Positions 15,603 through 23,124 of a stretch of 32,421 nt of DNA are shown piece after piece (the first letter of the stretch is position 1; every line of letters starts with the position of its first letter). Where the stretch lies: NCBI RefSeq assembly GCF_000495475.1, contig NZ_ASGZ01000055.1, forward strand, positions 1 to 32,421, given 5' to 3'. The translations under genes and the position numbers were made by a program. The stretch comes from Candidatus Halobonum tyrrellensis G22. Its GTDB lineage: Archaea; Halobacteriota; Halobacteria; Halobacteriales; Haloferacaceae. Below the pieces are notes generated by a model. That model saw nothing but the letters and a program-made list of their open reading frames with translations. It ran no database searches and had not been told where the DNA came from.

Positions 15603-16697
15603 CTACTCGTCGCTTTCGACTTCGTCACCCCGTCCCGTCGACGCCGCGACCCCGCTCGCGCGCGGACTCGCCCCGCCGTGGTGGGTCCGCCGCTCGCGGA
15701 CGGCGAGCGGGTGGACCGACTCGGTGGCGTCGTCGACGACGAGCGCCTCGCCCACGCCGTCGGGGAGGCGGCTCCCGAACTCGTCGTCGAGGAACGTCGG
15801 CCGGGCGTCGTCGAGCGCCGCGATGTCGGCCCGGGCGGTGAGTCGGTGGGCGACCAGCAGGTCCGCCTGCGACACCGCGACGTCGGGGAGCGCCGACGGG
15901 CGCTGGGTGGCACAGACCAGCGAGACGCCCGGCGCCCGCCCGCGGGTGAGCAGCGTCCGCAGCGCCGGCCCGGCGACCCCCTCGAACAGCGCGTGCGCCT
16001 CGTCGACGAACAGCCACGGCAGGCGGTCGAGCGTTCCCCGAACCCCGGCGTCGTACAGCCCCGCGGCGACCGCCCGACAGACCGCGTTCGTCGCCGCCTC
16101 CGACAGCGCCGAGCAGTCGAGCACCGTCGGCTCGCCGCCCGCCAGGTCCGCCGCGGTCAGCCCGTCGGGGTCGAACGCGTCCCACGACGCGGCGAGGTCG
16201 ACGTGGTTCGCCGCCGCCCGCCGAGTCGCCCGCTCGGCGTCGCTCCCCGCCACGAACGACCGCGCGCCGTCGAGCGTCGCCCGCTCGGCGAACGCGCGCC
16301 ACAGCAGCCCGCCGACCGGACCCGCCGGGTCGAGACCGAACAGCCGCGGCCACGCCTCGGGTGCGAGCGCGTCCGCTCGGACGCGCGGGCGCTCGTGAAC
16401 CGTCCCGCCGTCGGCCGCGAGCCCGTCGAACACGCCCATCGGGTCGACGACGACGGGCGCCAGCCCCGCGGCGTCCGCGACGCCCTCGGCGACGACGCCG
16501 AGCGTGTACGACTTGCCGCTGCCGCGCTTGCCGACCACCAGCCCCGCGTGCGGGCGGTCGACGTCGAGTGCGACCCGCGCGCCGGCGCTCCCGTCGCGGG
16601 CGCGGTAGCGGCCGAGCGCCGCGGTCGGCCCGCCGCCGTCGCTCGTCTCCTCGCTCGCACCGTCCCCGTCGGTCTCGTCGCGCCCGATGACGTACAC
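15603..16697 (-). CDS. HerA/FtsK-superfamily P-loop ATPase
   Basis: The 364-aa protein has a clear P-loop, [16 protein letters not shown] (Walker A at residues 56-63), a Walker B with catalytic Glu in [13 protein letters not shown] (226-238), and [14 protein letters not shown] (259-272), the TQRP sensor motif characteristic of HerA/FtsK-like hexameric ATPases. The C-terminal ~35 residues are low complexity and charged. There is no transmembrane segment and no HAS-barrel that I can see. Members of this group move DNA or remodel complexes; the target here is unknown. No NurA nuclease gene is adjacent. The GTG start has a TTTAT box 28 nt upstream. crcB1 follows after 20 nt. Confidence 0.85.
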   Translation of the reverse strand: MYVIGRDETDGDGASEETSDGGGPTAALGRYRARDGSAGARVALDVDRPHAGLVVGKRGSGKSYTLGVVAEGVADAAGLAPVVVDPMGVFDGLAADGGTVHERPRVRADALAPEAWPRLFGLDPAGPVGGLLWRAFAERATLDGARSFVAGSDAERATRRAAANHVDLAASWDAFDPDGLTAADLAGGEPTVLDCSALSEAATNAVCRAVAAGLYDAGVRGTLDRLPWLFVDEAHALFEGVAGPALRTLLTRGRAPGVSLVCATQRPSALPDVAVSQADLLVAHRLTARADIAALDDARPTFLDDEFGSRLPDGVGEALVVDDATESVHPLAVRERRTHHGGASPRASGVAASTGRGDEVESDE

Positions 16698-16720
16698 GCC
16701 GGCCGTGCCCGCGCCATCCG

Positions 16721-16750
16721 GGATAAACGGTCGCCCGAGGGTTCAAGTAC
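16721..16750. promoter_or_regulatory. divergent promoter pair (ATPase minus, membrane protein plus)
   Basis: On the minus strand, CGTTTATCC is centred 28 nt before the ATPase GTG at 16697. On the plus strand, GTTCAAGTAC is centred 27 nt before the ATG at 16773. Both fit leaderless starts. Confidence 0.5.
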
Positions 16751-16772
16751 CGGAGCGGGACCACCGCGGACC

Positions 16773-17348
16773 ATGCTCGACCGACTCGGGTTCGACCGGT
16801 TCGACAGGCTCGACAGTTCCGGCTGGTTCGGCGGGAAACCGCTCGCGGACGCGTTCGACGCGCTCGCCACCCTCGGCGGGTTCGACGCGTCGGGCGCGGC
16901 CGACTCGTTCGGCGCGTTCCGCCGCGACGAACGCGCCATCGAGGGGCTGCCGGTCAGGCTGGTGATCGCGCTCGTGGTCGGCGTCGCCAGCCTGAGCGTG
17001 ATGCTCAACATGGTGTCGGGGATCGGGGGGCTGGCGGTCACGGAACTCGACGCGCGGCCGACGCCGGAGGTGACGACGCCCGGCGCACAGGAGCTGACGG
17101 TCGCGGCGGTCGGCCCCGACGGCGCGCCGGTTGCGGACGCGACGGTCGTGGTGAAGGGCGGCACCGCGAGCCTCGACGGGGTGGCGACCGCGCGGACCGG
17201 CGACGACGGGACGGCGACGCTCTCGGTGGCGCCGGAACTCGGGGCGAACCAGGCGGAGGGGACGTTGGAGATATCGATCAAGCCGCCCGCGGGCGGCGAG
17301 TACGTCGACCGCCGCGGCAACACGCGCGTGCTCGTGGTCGCCGAGTAG
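16773..17348 (+). CDS. membrane-anchored protein with an extracellular beta domain (DUF7382-like)
   Basis: The 191-aa protein has an unusual N-terminal ~50 residues rich in F, D and G, with FDRFDRLD and GGFD/AFD motifs. Then comes RRDERAIEGLPVRLVIALVV leading into a hydrophobic segment (residues ~58-83), and a C-terminal Ig-like domain with the PDGAPVADATVVVKGG and DDGTATLSV pattern of carboxypeptidase-regulatory-like folds. I recall haloarchaeal relatives with the EGLP-VRLVIALVVG segment that start at about this point, so the N-terminal 50 residues look like an extension. The charged residues before the hydrophobic stretch resemble prepilin-like signals, but I see no firm pilin cleavage site. 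Function unknown. Confidence 0.7.
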   Translation: MLDRLGFDRFDRLDSSGWFGGKPLADAFDALATLGGFDASGAADSFGAFRRDERAIEGLPVRLVIALVVGVASLSVMLNMVSGIGGLAVTELDARPTPEVTTPGAQELTVAAVGPDGAPVADATVVVKGGTASLDGVATARTGDDGTATLSVAPELGANQAEGTLEISIKPPAGGEYVDRRGNTRVLVVAE

Positions 17349-17368
17349 CGCGAGGGGCGAGCGTCGGC

Positions 17369-17453
17369 GGTCGGTGCCGGTCGGCGGTCGGTGCCGCTCA
17401 GCGGTCGGTGCCGCTCAGCGGTCGGTGCCGCTCAGCGGTCGGTGCCGCGCAGG
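17369..17453. repeat. 17-bp tandem repeat, five units, overlapping the pcm-like stop
   Basis: Five head-to-tail 17-bp units start at 17369, 17386, 17403, 17420 and 17437. Units 2-4 are identical (GGTCGGTGCCGCTCAGC); the first and last differ at a few positions. Each exact unit contains CCGCTCAGCGG across its junction, a near-palindrome. The stop codon of the pcm-like gene lies inside unit 4, so the array repeats the last codons and stop of that gene. Confidence 0.9.
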
Positions 17454-18223
17454 CGGTCGTCCCAGTCGATCCACTCGTGCTCCCAGCCGGTGGGCGCGAA
17501 GTAACCCTGCCGGGCGAACTCGGCGTCCTCGCGCTCGGTTCGGTTCCTCACGCCGGCGTCGGCCTGTTCGCCCTCGACCAGCAGCGGCCGGAACGCGACC
17601 GGGCCGAACTCGTCGACCGCTCGGACGCCCGCGGCGTCGCCCGTGTCGTCCGAGTCCTCGGGTTCGAACGCGACCAGCGTCTGTTCCGCCCCTCGCCCCC
17701 GCGGCATCACCAGCCGACCGTCGGGCGCCAACTGTCCGACGAGCGCGCGCGGCGGGTCGACCGCCGCCGCCTCGACCAGCACCCGGTCGAACGGCGCGTA
17801 CTCCGGCAGCCCGTCGCTGCCGTCGCGGCGGTCGACCAGCACCCCGCCGTAGTCCGCCGCCGCGAGATTCGCGCGCGCCTCGTACACCATCTCGCGGGAG
17901 ATGTCGACGGCGTGGACGTGTTCCGCCCCGACCGTCTCCGCGATCACGGCGGGGGTGTAGCCGACGCCGGCGCCGACCACCAGCGTCCGGTCGCCGGGGT
18001 CGGCCGACAGCGCGGAGAGGACGCGCGCGGCGGTCGCGGGCGAGAGGACGCGCGTGCCGCCCTGCTCGCCCTCGCGGTTGGCGTACGGCGACTCCGCGAC
18101 GAACTCGTGGCGCGGGACCGCGGCCATCGCCGCGAGCACTCGCTCGTCGGGCGCGCGGTCGAGGGCGTATTCGAGCGCGTCTAACATGTCCTCTCGCAGA
18201 GCCGCCGGGTCGGGACCGCCCAT
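17432..18223 (-). CDS. diverged protein-L-isoaspartate O-methyltransferase paralogue
   Basis: The 263-aa protein has a class I SAM-methyltransferase fold related to Pcm. It shares the VPRHEFV segment (residues 37-43), the SAM motif I LVVGAGVGYTPAV (81-93), and HAVDISREMVYEARANL, and it has a typical Pcm region PDGRLVMPRGRGAEQTLVAF. However, the Pcm substrate-site stretch seen as QTISAPHM in its neighbour is replaced here by TRVLSPATA, and the C-terminus has an extra ~60 residues. It may have changed substrate. The gene's last codons are part of a 17-bp tandem array. A TATA-like TTGATTAG overlaps the stop of the upstream methyltransferase about 25 nt before the ATG. Confidence 0.82.
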   Translation of the reverse strand: MGGPDPAALREDMLDALEYALDRAPDERVLAAMAAVPRHEFVAESPYANREGEQGGTRVLSPATAARVLSALSADPGDRTLVVGAGVGYTPAVIAETVGAEHVHAVDISREMVYEARANLAAADYGGVLVDRRDGSDGLPEYAPFDRVLVEAAAVDPPRALVGQLAPDGRLVMPRGRGAEQTLVAFEPEDSDDTGDAAGVRAVDEFGPVAFRPLLVEGEQADAGVRNRTEREDAEFARQGYFAPTGWEHEWIDWDDRLRGTDR

Positions 18224-18244
18224 ACCTCGGCTCCGCGCCCAGCG

Positions 18245-19177
18245 CTAATCAACCATGTGCTTGTACCCCACCACCGCGTGCGCGTCCGTCCCGGGGACGG
18301 GTTCGACCGCGGTGTCGGCGAAACCGGCGTCCGCGAACCACTCGCGGTAGTCGGCCGCCGCGTGTGCGCCACCGTGGCCCGACGCCAGCCCCCGAACGTC
18401 GGCCGCGGTGGCCCCCCCGCTCCCGTCGGCCACCGTCTCGACGAGCACGAGCGTCCCCTCGGGTCCGAGCACGGCCGCGGCGGCGCCGACGAGGGCGGCC
18501 AGTTCTCCCGGGTCCATCGCGGTGGCGACGTCCGCGCCGAACGCGAGGTCGAACGGCCCCCCCAGCGTCGCGGGCGTCCCGGCGTGGACGGTCACGTTCG
18601 CGTCGTCGTACAGCGGTTCGACGAGGTCGACGGCCTCGGCCGAGTCGACCAGCGTCACCGCGCGGCCGCGCGCCGCGAACTCCGCGGCGTACACGCCCGA
18701 CCCGCCGCAGAGGTCGACCACCCGCTCGGCGTCGGGCGCCGCACGGACCGCCGCCGTGACGGCCGCGCGGACGAACGCCTCGTCGGTGGCCGCGTGCGCG
18801 CCGAGCGCGTTCGCCGTCCAGTCGTCGCCCCGCTCGGGCGGCACGCCCGTCTCCATCGTCGTCGGGAGGTCGACGAGTTCGTCGACGTCGTCGATGGCGT
18901 GCGGGACGCCCCCGATCGAGCGCACGTCGCGTTTCGCCAGCAGCCCCAGCGCCGCGTTCGTCGGCTCGTACTCGCCGTCCACCCGCGTGAGCAGCCCCAG
19001 GTCCGCGAGGACCTCCACCATGACCGCCGCCGCCTCCGGCGTCACGTCCGTCTCGGCGACCACTTCCTCCGGCGTACCCGCCCGGTCGACGAGCACGTCC
19101 AGCACCCCGGTCTCCCGCGCCGCCCACAGCGCCAACCGGAACTCGGTCGCCAATCCGGCCCACTCTCGCGTCGACAT
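18245..19177 (-). CDS. SAM-dependent methyltransferase with N-terminal winged helix
   Basis: The 310-aa protein has the layout of the O-methyltransferase/hydroxyindole-type family. An N-terminal winged-helix region (residues ~10-85; GTPEEVVAETDVTPEAAAVM then LADLGLLTRVDGEYEPT) serves dimerisation and substrate binding in relatives. A Rossmann methyltransferase domain follows, with SAM motif I RVVDLCGGSGVYAAEFA at residues 152-168, an acidic loop VTLVDSAEAVD, and FGADVATAMDPGEL. It lies between two Pcm-type genes, all on the same strand, 22 nt from the next and 106 nt from the one upstream. It has a clear TTTTTAC box 27 nt upstream. The substrate is unknown. Confidence 0.87.
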   Translation of the reverse strand: MSTREWAGLATEFRLALWAARETGVLDVLVDRAGTPEEVVAETDVTPEAAAVMVEVLADLGLLTRVDGEYEPTNAALGLLAKRDVRSIGGVPHAIDDVDELVDLPTTMETGVPPERGDDWTANALGAHAATDEAFVRAAVTAAVRAAPDAERVVDLCGGSGVYAAEFAARGRAVTLVDSAEAVDLVEPLYDDANVTVHAGTPATLGGPFDLAFGADVATAMDPGELAALVGAAAAVLGPEGTLVLVETVADGSGGATAADVRGLASGHGGAHAAADYREWFADAGFADTAVEPVPGTDAHAVVGYKHMVD

Positions 19178-19200
19178 GTCCCGCCGGACGACGTGCCGGC

Positions 19201-19208
19201 GTAAAAAC
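19201..19208 (-). promoter_or_regulatory. TATA-like box for the winged-helix methyltransferase
   Basis: The minus strand reads GGTTTTTAC, centred 27 nt before the ATG at 19177, which fits a leaderless transcript separate from the upstream pcm. Confidence 0.6.
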
Positions 19209-19283
19209 CAGTCGTCCCGGACCGACCGAGGCGGCTTGCGAGACGCCTGCCCGGTCCGTGCGAGGTTCGTCGGGGCTCCCGGC

Positions 19284-19913
19284 TCACCCGCCCCGCATCT
19301 GCACGAACCGAACCCCGCCGTGGTCCTCGCGGTCGATGCCGTCGGCGCGGACCCGGAGGGTGACGAGCCGTTGACGCCGTTCGCCGACGGGTGCGACGAC
19401 GACGCCGCCCTCGCGCACCTGGTCGACGACCGCGTCGGGCACCGACGGCGTCGCGCAGGTGAGGTACGCCGCGTCGTACGGCGCGTGTCGCGGCCAGCCC
19501 TCGTGGCCGTCGCCGACCCGCACCCGCACCCGGTCGTAGCCCAGGCTGTCGAGCGTCTCCCGCGCGCGGTCGGCGAGGGCGGGCCGGTACTCCACGCTGG
19601 AGACGGTGCCGTCGTCGACGAGTTCGGCCGTGACGGCGGCGTGGTAGCCGCAGCCCGTCCCGACCTCCAGGACGTCGTCGTCCGGGTCGGGCGCCAGCAG
19701 GTCGGACATCACCGCCACCATGTGCGGAGCGCTGATGGTCTGGCCGTCGCCGATGGGGAGCGGCCGGTCGTCGTACGCCCCGCCGCGGCGCTCGGCCGGG
19801 ACGAACTCGTGGCGCGGGACCGCCCGGAGCGCGTCAGCCGTCGCGGGTCGCTCGGCGTACCCGCCGGCCTCCAGTCGGTCCACCATCGCCTCGCGCGCCG
19901 ACGCGAACTCCAT
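19284..19913 (-). CDS. pcm: protein-L-isoaspartate O-methyltransferase
   Basis: The 209-aa enzyme methylates L-isoaspartyl residues in damaged proteins using SAM, beginning their repair. Canonical Pcm motifs are intact: VPRHEFVPAE (residues 32-41), the substrate-site GDGQTISAPHMVAVMSDLL (56-74), SAM motif I DVLEVGTGCGYHAAV (80-94), and the C-terminal RFVQMRGG. I start it at the ATG at 19913; upstream in-frame codons encode a proline/glycine-rich stretch and the TATA-like TAGTTTTCC centred ~28 nt before this ATG. It is the first of three methyltransferase genes on this strand and diverges from a winged-helix protein gene. Confidence 0.93.
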   Translation of the reverse strand: MEFASAREAMVDRLEAGGYAERPATADALRAVPRHEFVPAERRGGAYDDRPLPIGDGQTISAPHMVAVMSDLLAPDPDDDVLEVGTGCGYHAAVTAELVDDGTVSSVEYRPALADRARETLDSLGYDRVRVRVGDGHEGWPRHAPYDAAYLTCATPSVPDAVVDQVREGGVVVAPVGERRQRLVTLRVRADGIDREDHGGVRFVQMRGG

Positions 19914-19936
19914 GTGTTCGGGTAGGACGCGAGCGA

Positions 19937-19945
19937 GGAAAACTA
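19937..19945 (-). promoter_or_regulatory. pcm promoter (TATA-like box)
   Basis: The minus strand reads GATAGTTTTCC around this site, centred about 28 nt before the ATG at 19913. It supports that ATG over the longer open frame. Confidence 0.6.
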
Positions 19946-20052
19946 TCACGCCGGCCGCGTCGTTCCCGGCGCCCGGACCGTCCGCGCGGCCCGCGCCGCC
20001 CCGGGTGCCGGACCGTACGGGCGCGGACGTCACCCGGACGGTGCCGGTGACA

Positions 20053-20061
20053 GGTGTAAGC
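20053..20061 (+). promoter_or_regulatory. TATA-like box for the winged-helix protein gene
   Basis: GGTGTAAGC is centred 28 nt before the GTG at 20085; the match to a TATA box is partial. Confidence 0.4.
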
Positions 20062-20084
20062 CCCCGGGCGTCCTACTCGGGGGC

Positions 20085-20927
20085 GTGTCGAATCCCACCC
20101 TGACGGCGGTCGACCTGTCGGTCCTCGTGGCGCTCGCAGACGACCCCGCGGACGCCGAGGCGCTCGCCGACCGAGTCGACGCCTCGCCCGACGAGGCGGA
20201 CGACCGGCTGTCGGTCCTCCTCGACAACGGACTCGTGCGCGAGACCGACGACGGCTACGCGCTCACCGACAGCGGCCGGCGCGTGGCCCGCACGCCCGAC
20301 GGCGACGCGGCCGACGACTCCGTCGACGCGCCCCCGGAGGTCCGGGAGGCGCTCCGCGAGCGCGGACTCGACGCCGACCGCCTCGACGCGGTGCTCGCGG
20401 CGTTCGCGTTCCTCCGCTACTGGGGGACCGCGACCGGCGCGGAGATAGCCGACGGCGCGTTCGGCGAGGTCCCCCTCGACCACCCGACCGCCGACGCGTG
20501 GTGGGGGTTCGTCGCCGACCACCTCGCGGCCGTCCCGACGGTCGACGCGCCCGACCGCGAGGGCGACTTCTGGCGGTTCGACGGTCGACCCGGCGTCGCG
20601 GACCTCTCGGACGACGGACGGAAGCGGCTGTTCGACCACGGGAGCCCGGCGCAGTACGCCAGCGCGACCGAGGCGATGGCCGCGATGGACCTCCCGGACG
20701 ACGCCCGACGGGCGGTGGCGGCGGCGCTCGCGGCGCTCCAGGGGAACGAGGCGGTCGAGACGGGGACGCTCCGCGCGGCCGTCGGCGACGCCGGCGGTGC
20801 GACGGACGGGTCGACCGACCCCGACGCCGAGGAACTGCTGGCGACGCTCGAACGGCTTCCCGGCGTCGTCCGCGAGGGGGAGCGGTGGCGGTACACGCTG
20901 ACGCCCGACGGCTACGCGTCGGCGTGA
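20085..20927 (+). CDS. winged-helix-domain protein, function unknown
   Basis: The 280-aa protein starts at a GTG. Residues 5-65 look like a winged-helix domain: LTAVDLSVLVALADDPADAE, a recognition-helix region SPDEADDRLSVLLDNGLV, and a wing DDGYALTDSGRRVA. The remainder is acidic, alpha-helical and without a recognised motif; two aromatic stretches stand out, FLRYWGTATGAEIADG and DAWWGFVADHLAAVP. The final 35 residues (LLATLERLPGVV...WRYTLTPDG) resemble a second, smaller winged-helix or a dimerisation wing. It could be a DNA-binding regulator or a protein-binding adaptor. It diverges from pcm and converges with the MetE-like gene. Confidence 0.75.
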   Translation: MSNPTLTAVDLSVLVALADDPADAEALADRVDASPDEADDRLSVLLDNGLVRETDDGYALTDSGRRVARTPDGDAADDSVDAPPEVREALRERGLDADRLDAVLAAFAFLRYWGTATGAEIADGAFGEVPLDHPTADAWWGFVADHLAAVPTVDAPDREGDFWRFDGRPGVADLSDDGRKRLFDHGSPAQYASATEAMAAMDLPDDARRAVAAALAALQGNEAVETGTLRAAVGDAGGATDGSTDPDAEELLATLERLPGVVREGERWRYTLTPDGYASA

Positions 20928-20988
20928 GCGGGCCGCGGAGGGGGTGGCCGACCCGCGACTCGGCGCCGGCCGCGCCGCGACCGGCGAC

Positions 20989-22146
20989 CTACGACAGCCG
21001 CTCGCTCGCGATCGCGGCGCCGTCGGTCAGCGCGTCGAGTTTCGCCCACGCGATCTCGGGGTCGACCATCCCGATCCCGGCCTGCGTGCCGAAGCCGCAG
21101 TCGGGGGCGGCGACCAGCGGCGTGTCGTCGGCGACGGCGTCGGCGACGCGTTCGATCCGGTCGGCGATCGTCTCGGGGTGGTCGATGACGTTCGTCTTCA
21201 CGTCGACCACGCCCGGCATGAGCGTCCAGCCGTCGGGTAGCGGGTGTTCGGCGAACGCGCGGTACTCGTGTTGGTGCCGGGGGTTGGCCTGCTCGACGCT
21301 CAGCCCCGTGATGTCCGCCTCGTAGATGACGGGCAGCATCTCGGCGAGGTCGGTGTCGAGGTGGTGGGGGCCCTCGTAGCTGCCCCAACAGGTGTGGAGG
21401 CGGACCTGTTCGTCGGGCACGCCCGAGAGCGCCTCGTTGAGCGCCTCGACGTGGAGGCGGGTCGCCCCCTTGATCTCCTCGAGCGACTCGTCGGCGTACG
21501 CCTCGGTCTGACCGACCGTGAGGAGTTCGGGCGCGTCGATCTGGAGGGTGAGTCCCGCGTCGGCGACGAGTTCGTACTCGGTCGCCATCGCGTCGGCGGC
21601 CGCGAACAGGTACTCCTCGTAGTCGTCGTAGTAGTCGTCGACGTGCGTGGCGGTGACGATGCTCGGCGACGCCGCGGTCATGAACGTCCCCTCGGCGTCG
21701 GCATCGACGCCCGCCTCGTCGAGGGCGTCGAGGAACCCCTCGATCTCGGCTTCCGCCTCCTCGCGGCCGGTGTACTCGATGGGACCCGCGACGACCGGGT
21801 GCATCGAAAGATCGATCACGTCGGTCTTGAACGTCTCCTCGGCGTAGTCGGGGAACTCCTGGAGGTCCGCCCACAGCGCGGTCTCGCGTTCCCCCTCGAT
21901 GCCGCTCAGCCGGTCGGCGACGTACCAGTTGAACGAGACGCGCGACTGCTCGCCGTTGTTGATCGCGTCGAGCCCCACCTCGCGCTGTCGGTCGACTACG
22001 GCTCGGGTGGCGTCGGCCACCGTCTCCTCCCACTCCTCGTCGTCCACGTCCTCGCCGTCCTGCCGTCGCGTGAGCAGGTCCAACAGCTCGGGCGGTCGCG
22101 GCAGGCTCCCGACGTGCGTCGTGCGGATGCGGTCGTCGCTGGTCAT
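20989..22146 (-). CDS. MetE-like cobalamin-independent methionine synthase (catalytic domain only)
   Basis: The 385-aa protein matches the C-terminal, zinc-bearing barrel of MetE: it opens with THVGSLPRPPELL, and all four zinc ligands can be placed, H251 and C253 in LHTCWGSYEGPHH, E276 in LPVIYEADITG, and C350 in AAPDCGFGTQ, with spacing like that of bacterial MetE. The duplicated N-terminal barrel of bacterial MetE is absent, as in archaeal short forms, whose methyl donor may be a methylated corrinoid protein or another pterin rather than triglutamyl-folate. The family also contains related methyl or alkyl transferases, so methionine synthesis is probable but not certain. No partner gene is adjacent. 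It converges with the winged-helix gene. Confidence 0.85.
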   Translation of the reverse strand: MTSDDRIRTTHVGSLPRPPELLDLLTRRQDGEDVDDEEWEETVADATRAVVDRQREVGLDAINNGEQSRVSFNWYVADRLSGIEGERETALWADLQEFPDYAEETFKTDVIDLSMHPVVAGPIEYTGREEAEAEIEGFLDALDEAGVDADAEGTFMTAASPSIVTATHVDDYYDDYEEYLFAAADAMATEYELVADAGLTLQIDAPELLTVGQTEAYADESLEEIKGATRLHVEALNEALSGVPDEQVRLHTCWGSYEGPHHLDTDLAEMLPVIYEADITGLSVEQANPRHQHEYRAFAEHPLPDGWTLMPGVVDVKTNVIDHPETIADRIERVADAVADDTPLVAAPDCGFGTQAGIGMVDPEIAWAKLDALTDGAAIASERLS

Positions 22147-22178
22147 CGTCTACTGGTGCGGTAATACTCGCTCGAAAT

Positions 22179-22187
22179 GATATAACC
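22179..22187 (-). promoter_or_regulatory. TATA-like box for the MetE-like gene
   Basis: The minus strand reads GGTTATATC, 33-41 nt upstream of the ATG at 22146. Transcription would start about 10 nt before the start codon. Confidence 0.5.
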
Positions 22188-22225
22188 TGTGGTATTGGCA
22201 ACCCCGGGTCGGTCCGGGCGCCGCC

Positions 22226-22876
22226 CTACCACGCCGACCAGGCGGTGGTGGTCTCGTCGCGGGCGTACACCCGCTTGACGTCCTTGGCGAACACCATGTC
22301 GCCCTCGTGGTCGAACTTCTCGCGGCGGTAGCCCTCGGAGTCGTCGCGGACCTGCACGCCCTCGATGACGAACTCGTCGTCGCCGAACGACTCGACGTCG
22401 CCGACGGTGAACTCGAAGTCGCCGGGGACGTACACCTTCAGCCCCCGGCTCTCGTCGTGCCGGCCGTCCTTCGGGTGGACGGTGACGTTGACGCCGACGT
22501 TGTCGACGACGCGCGTCCACACCGTCGCGGCGTCGTCGACGGGTGCCGCCTCGACCCGACGGTCGCCGTCGAGTTCGACCGACGTGACCCGCACCTGCTG
22601 GATCGCCTCCGGCGTCTCGACGATGAACTCGTCGCCCGTCTCCACCGTCTCCTCGGGGTCGGCCCCCAGCGTCGCCGGGTACGACTCGCCGTCCTGGGAG
22701 ACGACCACGTCCACGTCGACCGTCTCGGGCTCCTCGAGTTCGACCTTGTGCGTGTGGCCGCAGGCGGTACACTGCACCGTGGCGTGCCCGCCGGGCTTCA
22801 ACACCTCGTGGGGTGTCCGGTCGTTACACGCCGGACAGTCGACCGGGATCTGGCCCGGCTCGCTCGTCTCGCTCAT
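22226..22876 (-). CDS. HVO_0476-family zinc-ribbon protein
   Basis: The 216-aa protein opens with a zinc ribbon: CPAC at residues 14-17 and CTAC at 36-39, spaced as in transcription-factor ribbons, followed by HTHKVELEEPETV. The remaining ~165 residues form a conserved haloarchaeal region with VTVHPKDGRHDESRGLKVYV and a YRREKFDHEGDMVFAKDVKR segment near the end. I recognise it as the type named after Haloferax volcanii HVO_0476; its function is not known to me, though nucleic-acid or protein binding is likely. It starts at the ATG at 22876 with a TTTTTACC box centred 26 nt upstream, and it diverges from the surface-protein gene. Confidence 0.9.
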   Translation of the reverse strand: MSETSEPGQIPVDCPACNDRTPHEVLKPGGHATVQCTACGHTHKVELEEPETVDVDVVVSQDGESYPATLGADPEETVETGDEFIVETPEAIQQVRVTSVELDGDRRVEAAPVDDAATVWTRVVDNVGVNVTVHPKDGRHDESRGLKVYVPGDFEFTVGDVESFGDDEFVIEGVQVRDDSEGYRREKFDHEGDMVFAKDVKRVYARDETTTAWSAW

Positions 22877-22897
22877 GCGCTGAGTTCCGTCTCGGGC

Positions 22898-22905
22898 GGT
22901 AAAAA
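22898..22905 (-). promoter_or_regulatory. TATA-like box for the zinc-ribbon gene
   Basis: The minus strand reads GTTTTTAC, centred 26 nt before the ATG at 22876, typical of a leaderless transcript. Confidence 0.6.
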
Positions 22906-23037
22906 CCCGCGCTTCCGTCGCTCCGACGGTCGAGCGGCGACGTTCTCTCGTCCTCGTCGGACGCCTTCGGTCCGACCGCGACCGGTGACCGATCGCGACG
23001 AGTCGGTCGTACGCTCAATTCTGCGGTTGAACGTACG

Positions 23038-23052
23038 CCACGAATATCGTGG
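23038..23052. promoter_or_regulatory. palindrome upstream of the surface-protein gene (candidate operator)
   Basis: CCACGA-ATA-TCGTGG is a perfect 6+3+6 palindrome with an AT centre, 73 nt before the GTG at 23125. The AT core could also serve as a TATA-like element. It lies between two divergent genes, so a dimeric regulator might act on either. Confidence 0.4.
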
Positions 23053-23124
23053 GAGCGGCGTAACGATCACTCGCGATGGTCGCACTCCCAACGCTGACGT
23101 TCGGCCCTCCACGACGTACGACAC

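Noticed and set aside
15583-15610. Fluoride riboswitch before crcB1
   Set aside because: The gap to the upstream gene is only 20 nt and contains no crcB-motif pseudoknot elements.
17369-17453. CRISPR-like repeat
   Set aside because: The units are 17 bp, directly joined and without spacers, so this is a simple tandem repeat.
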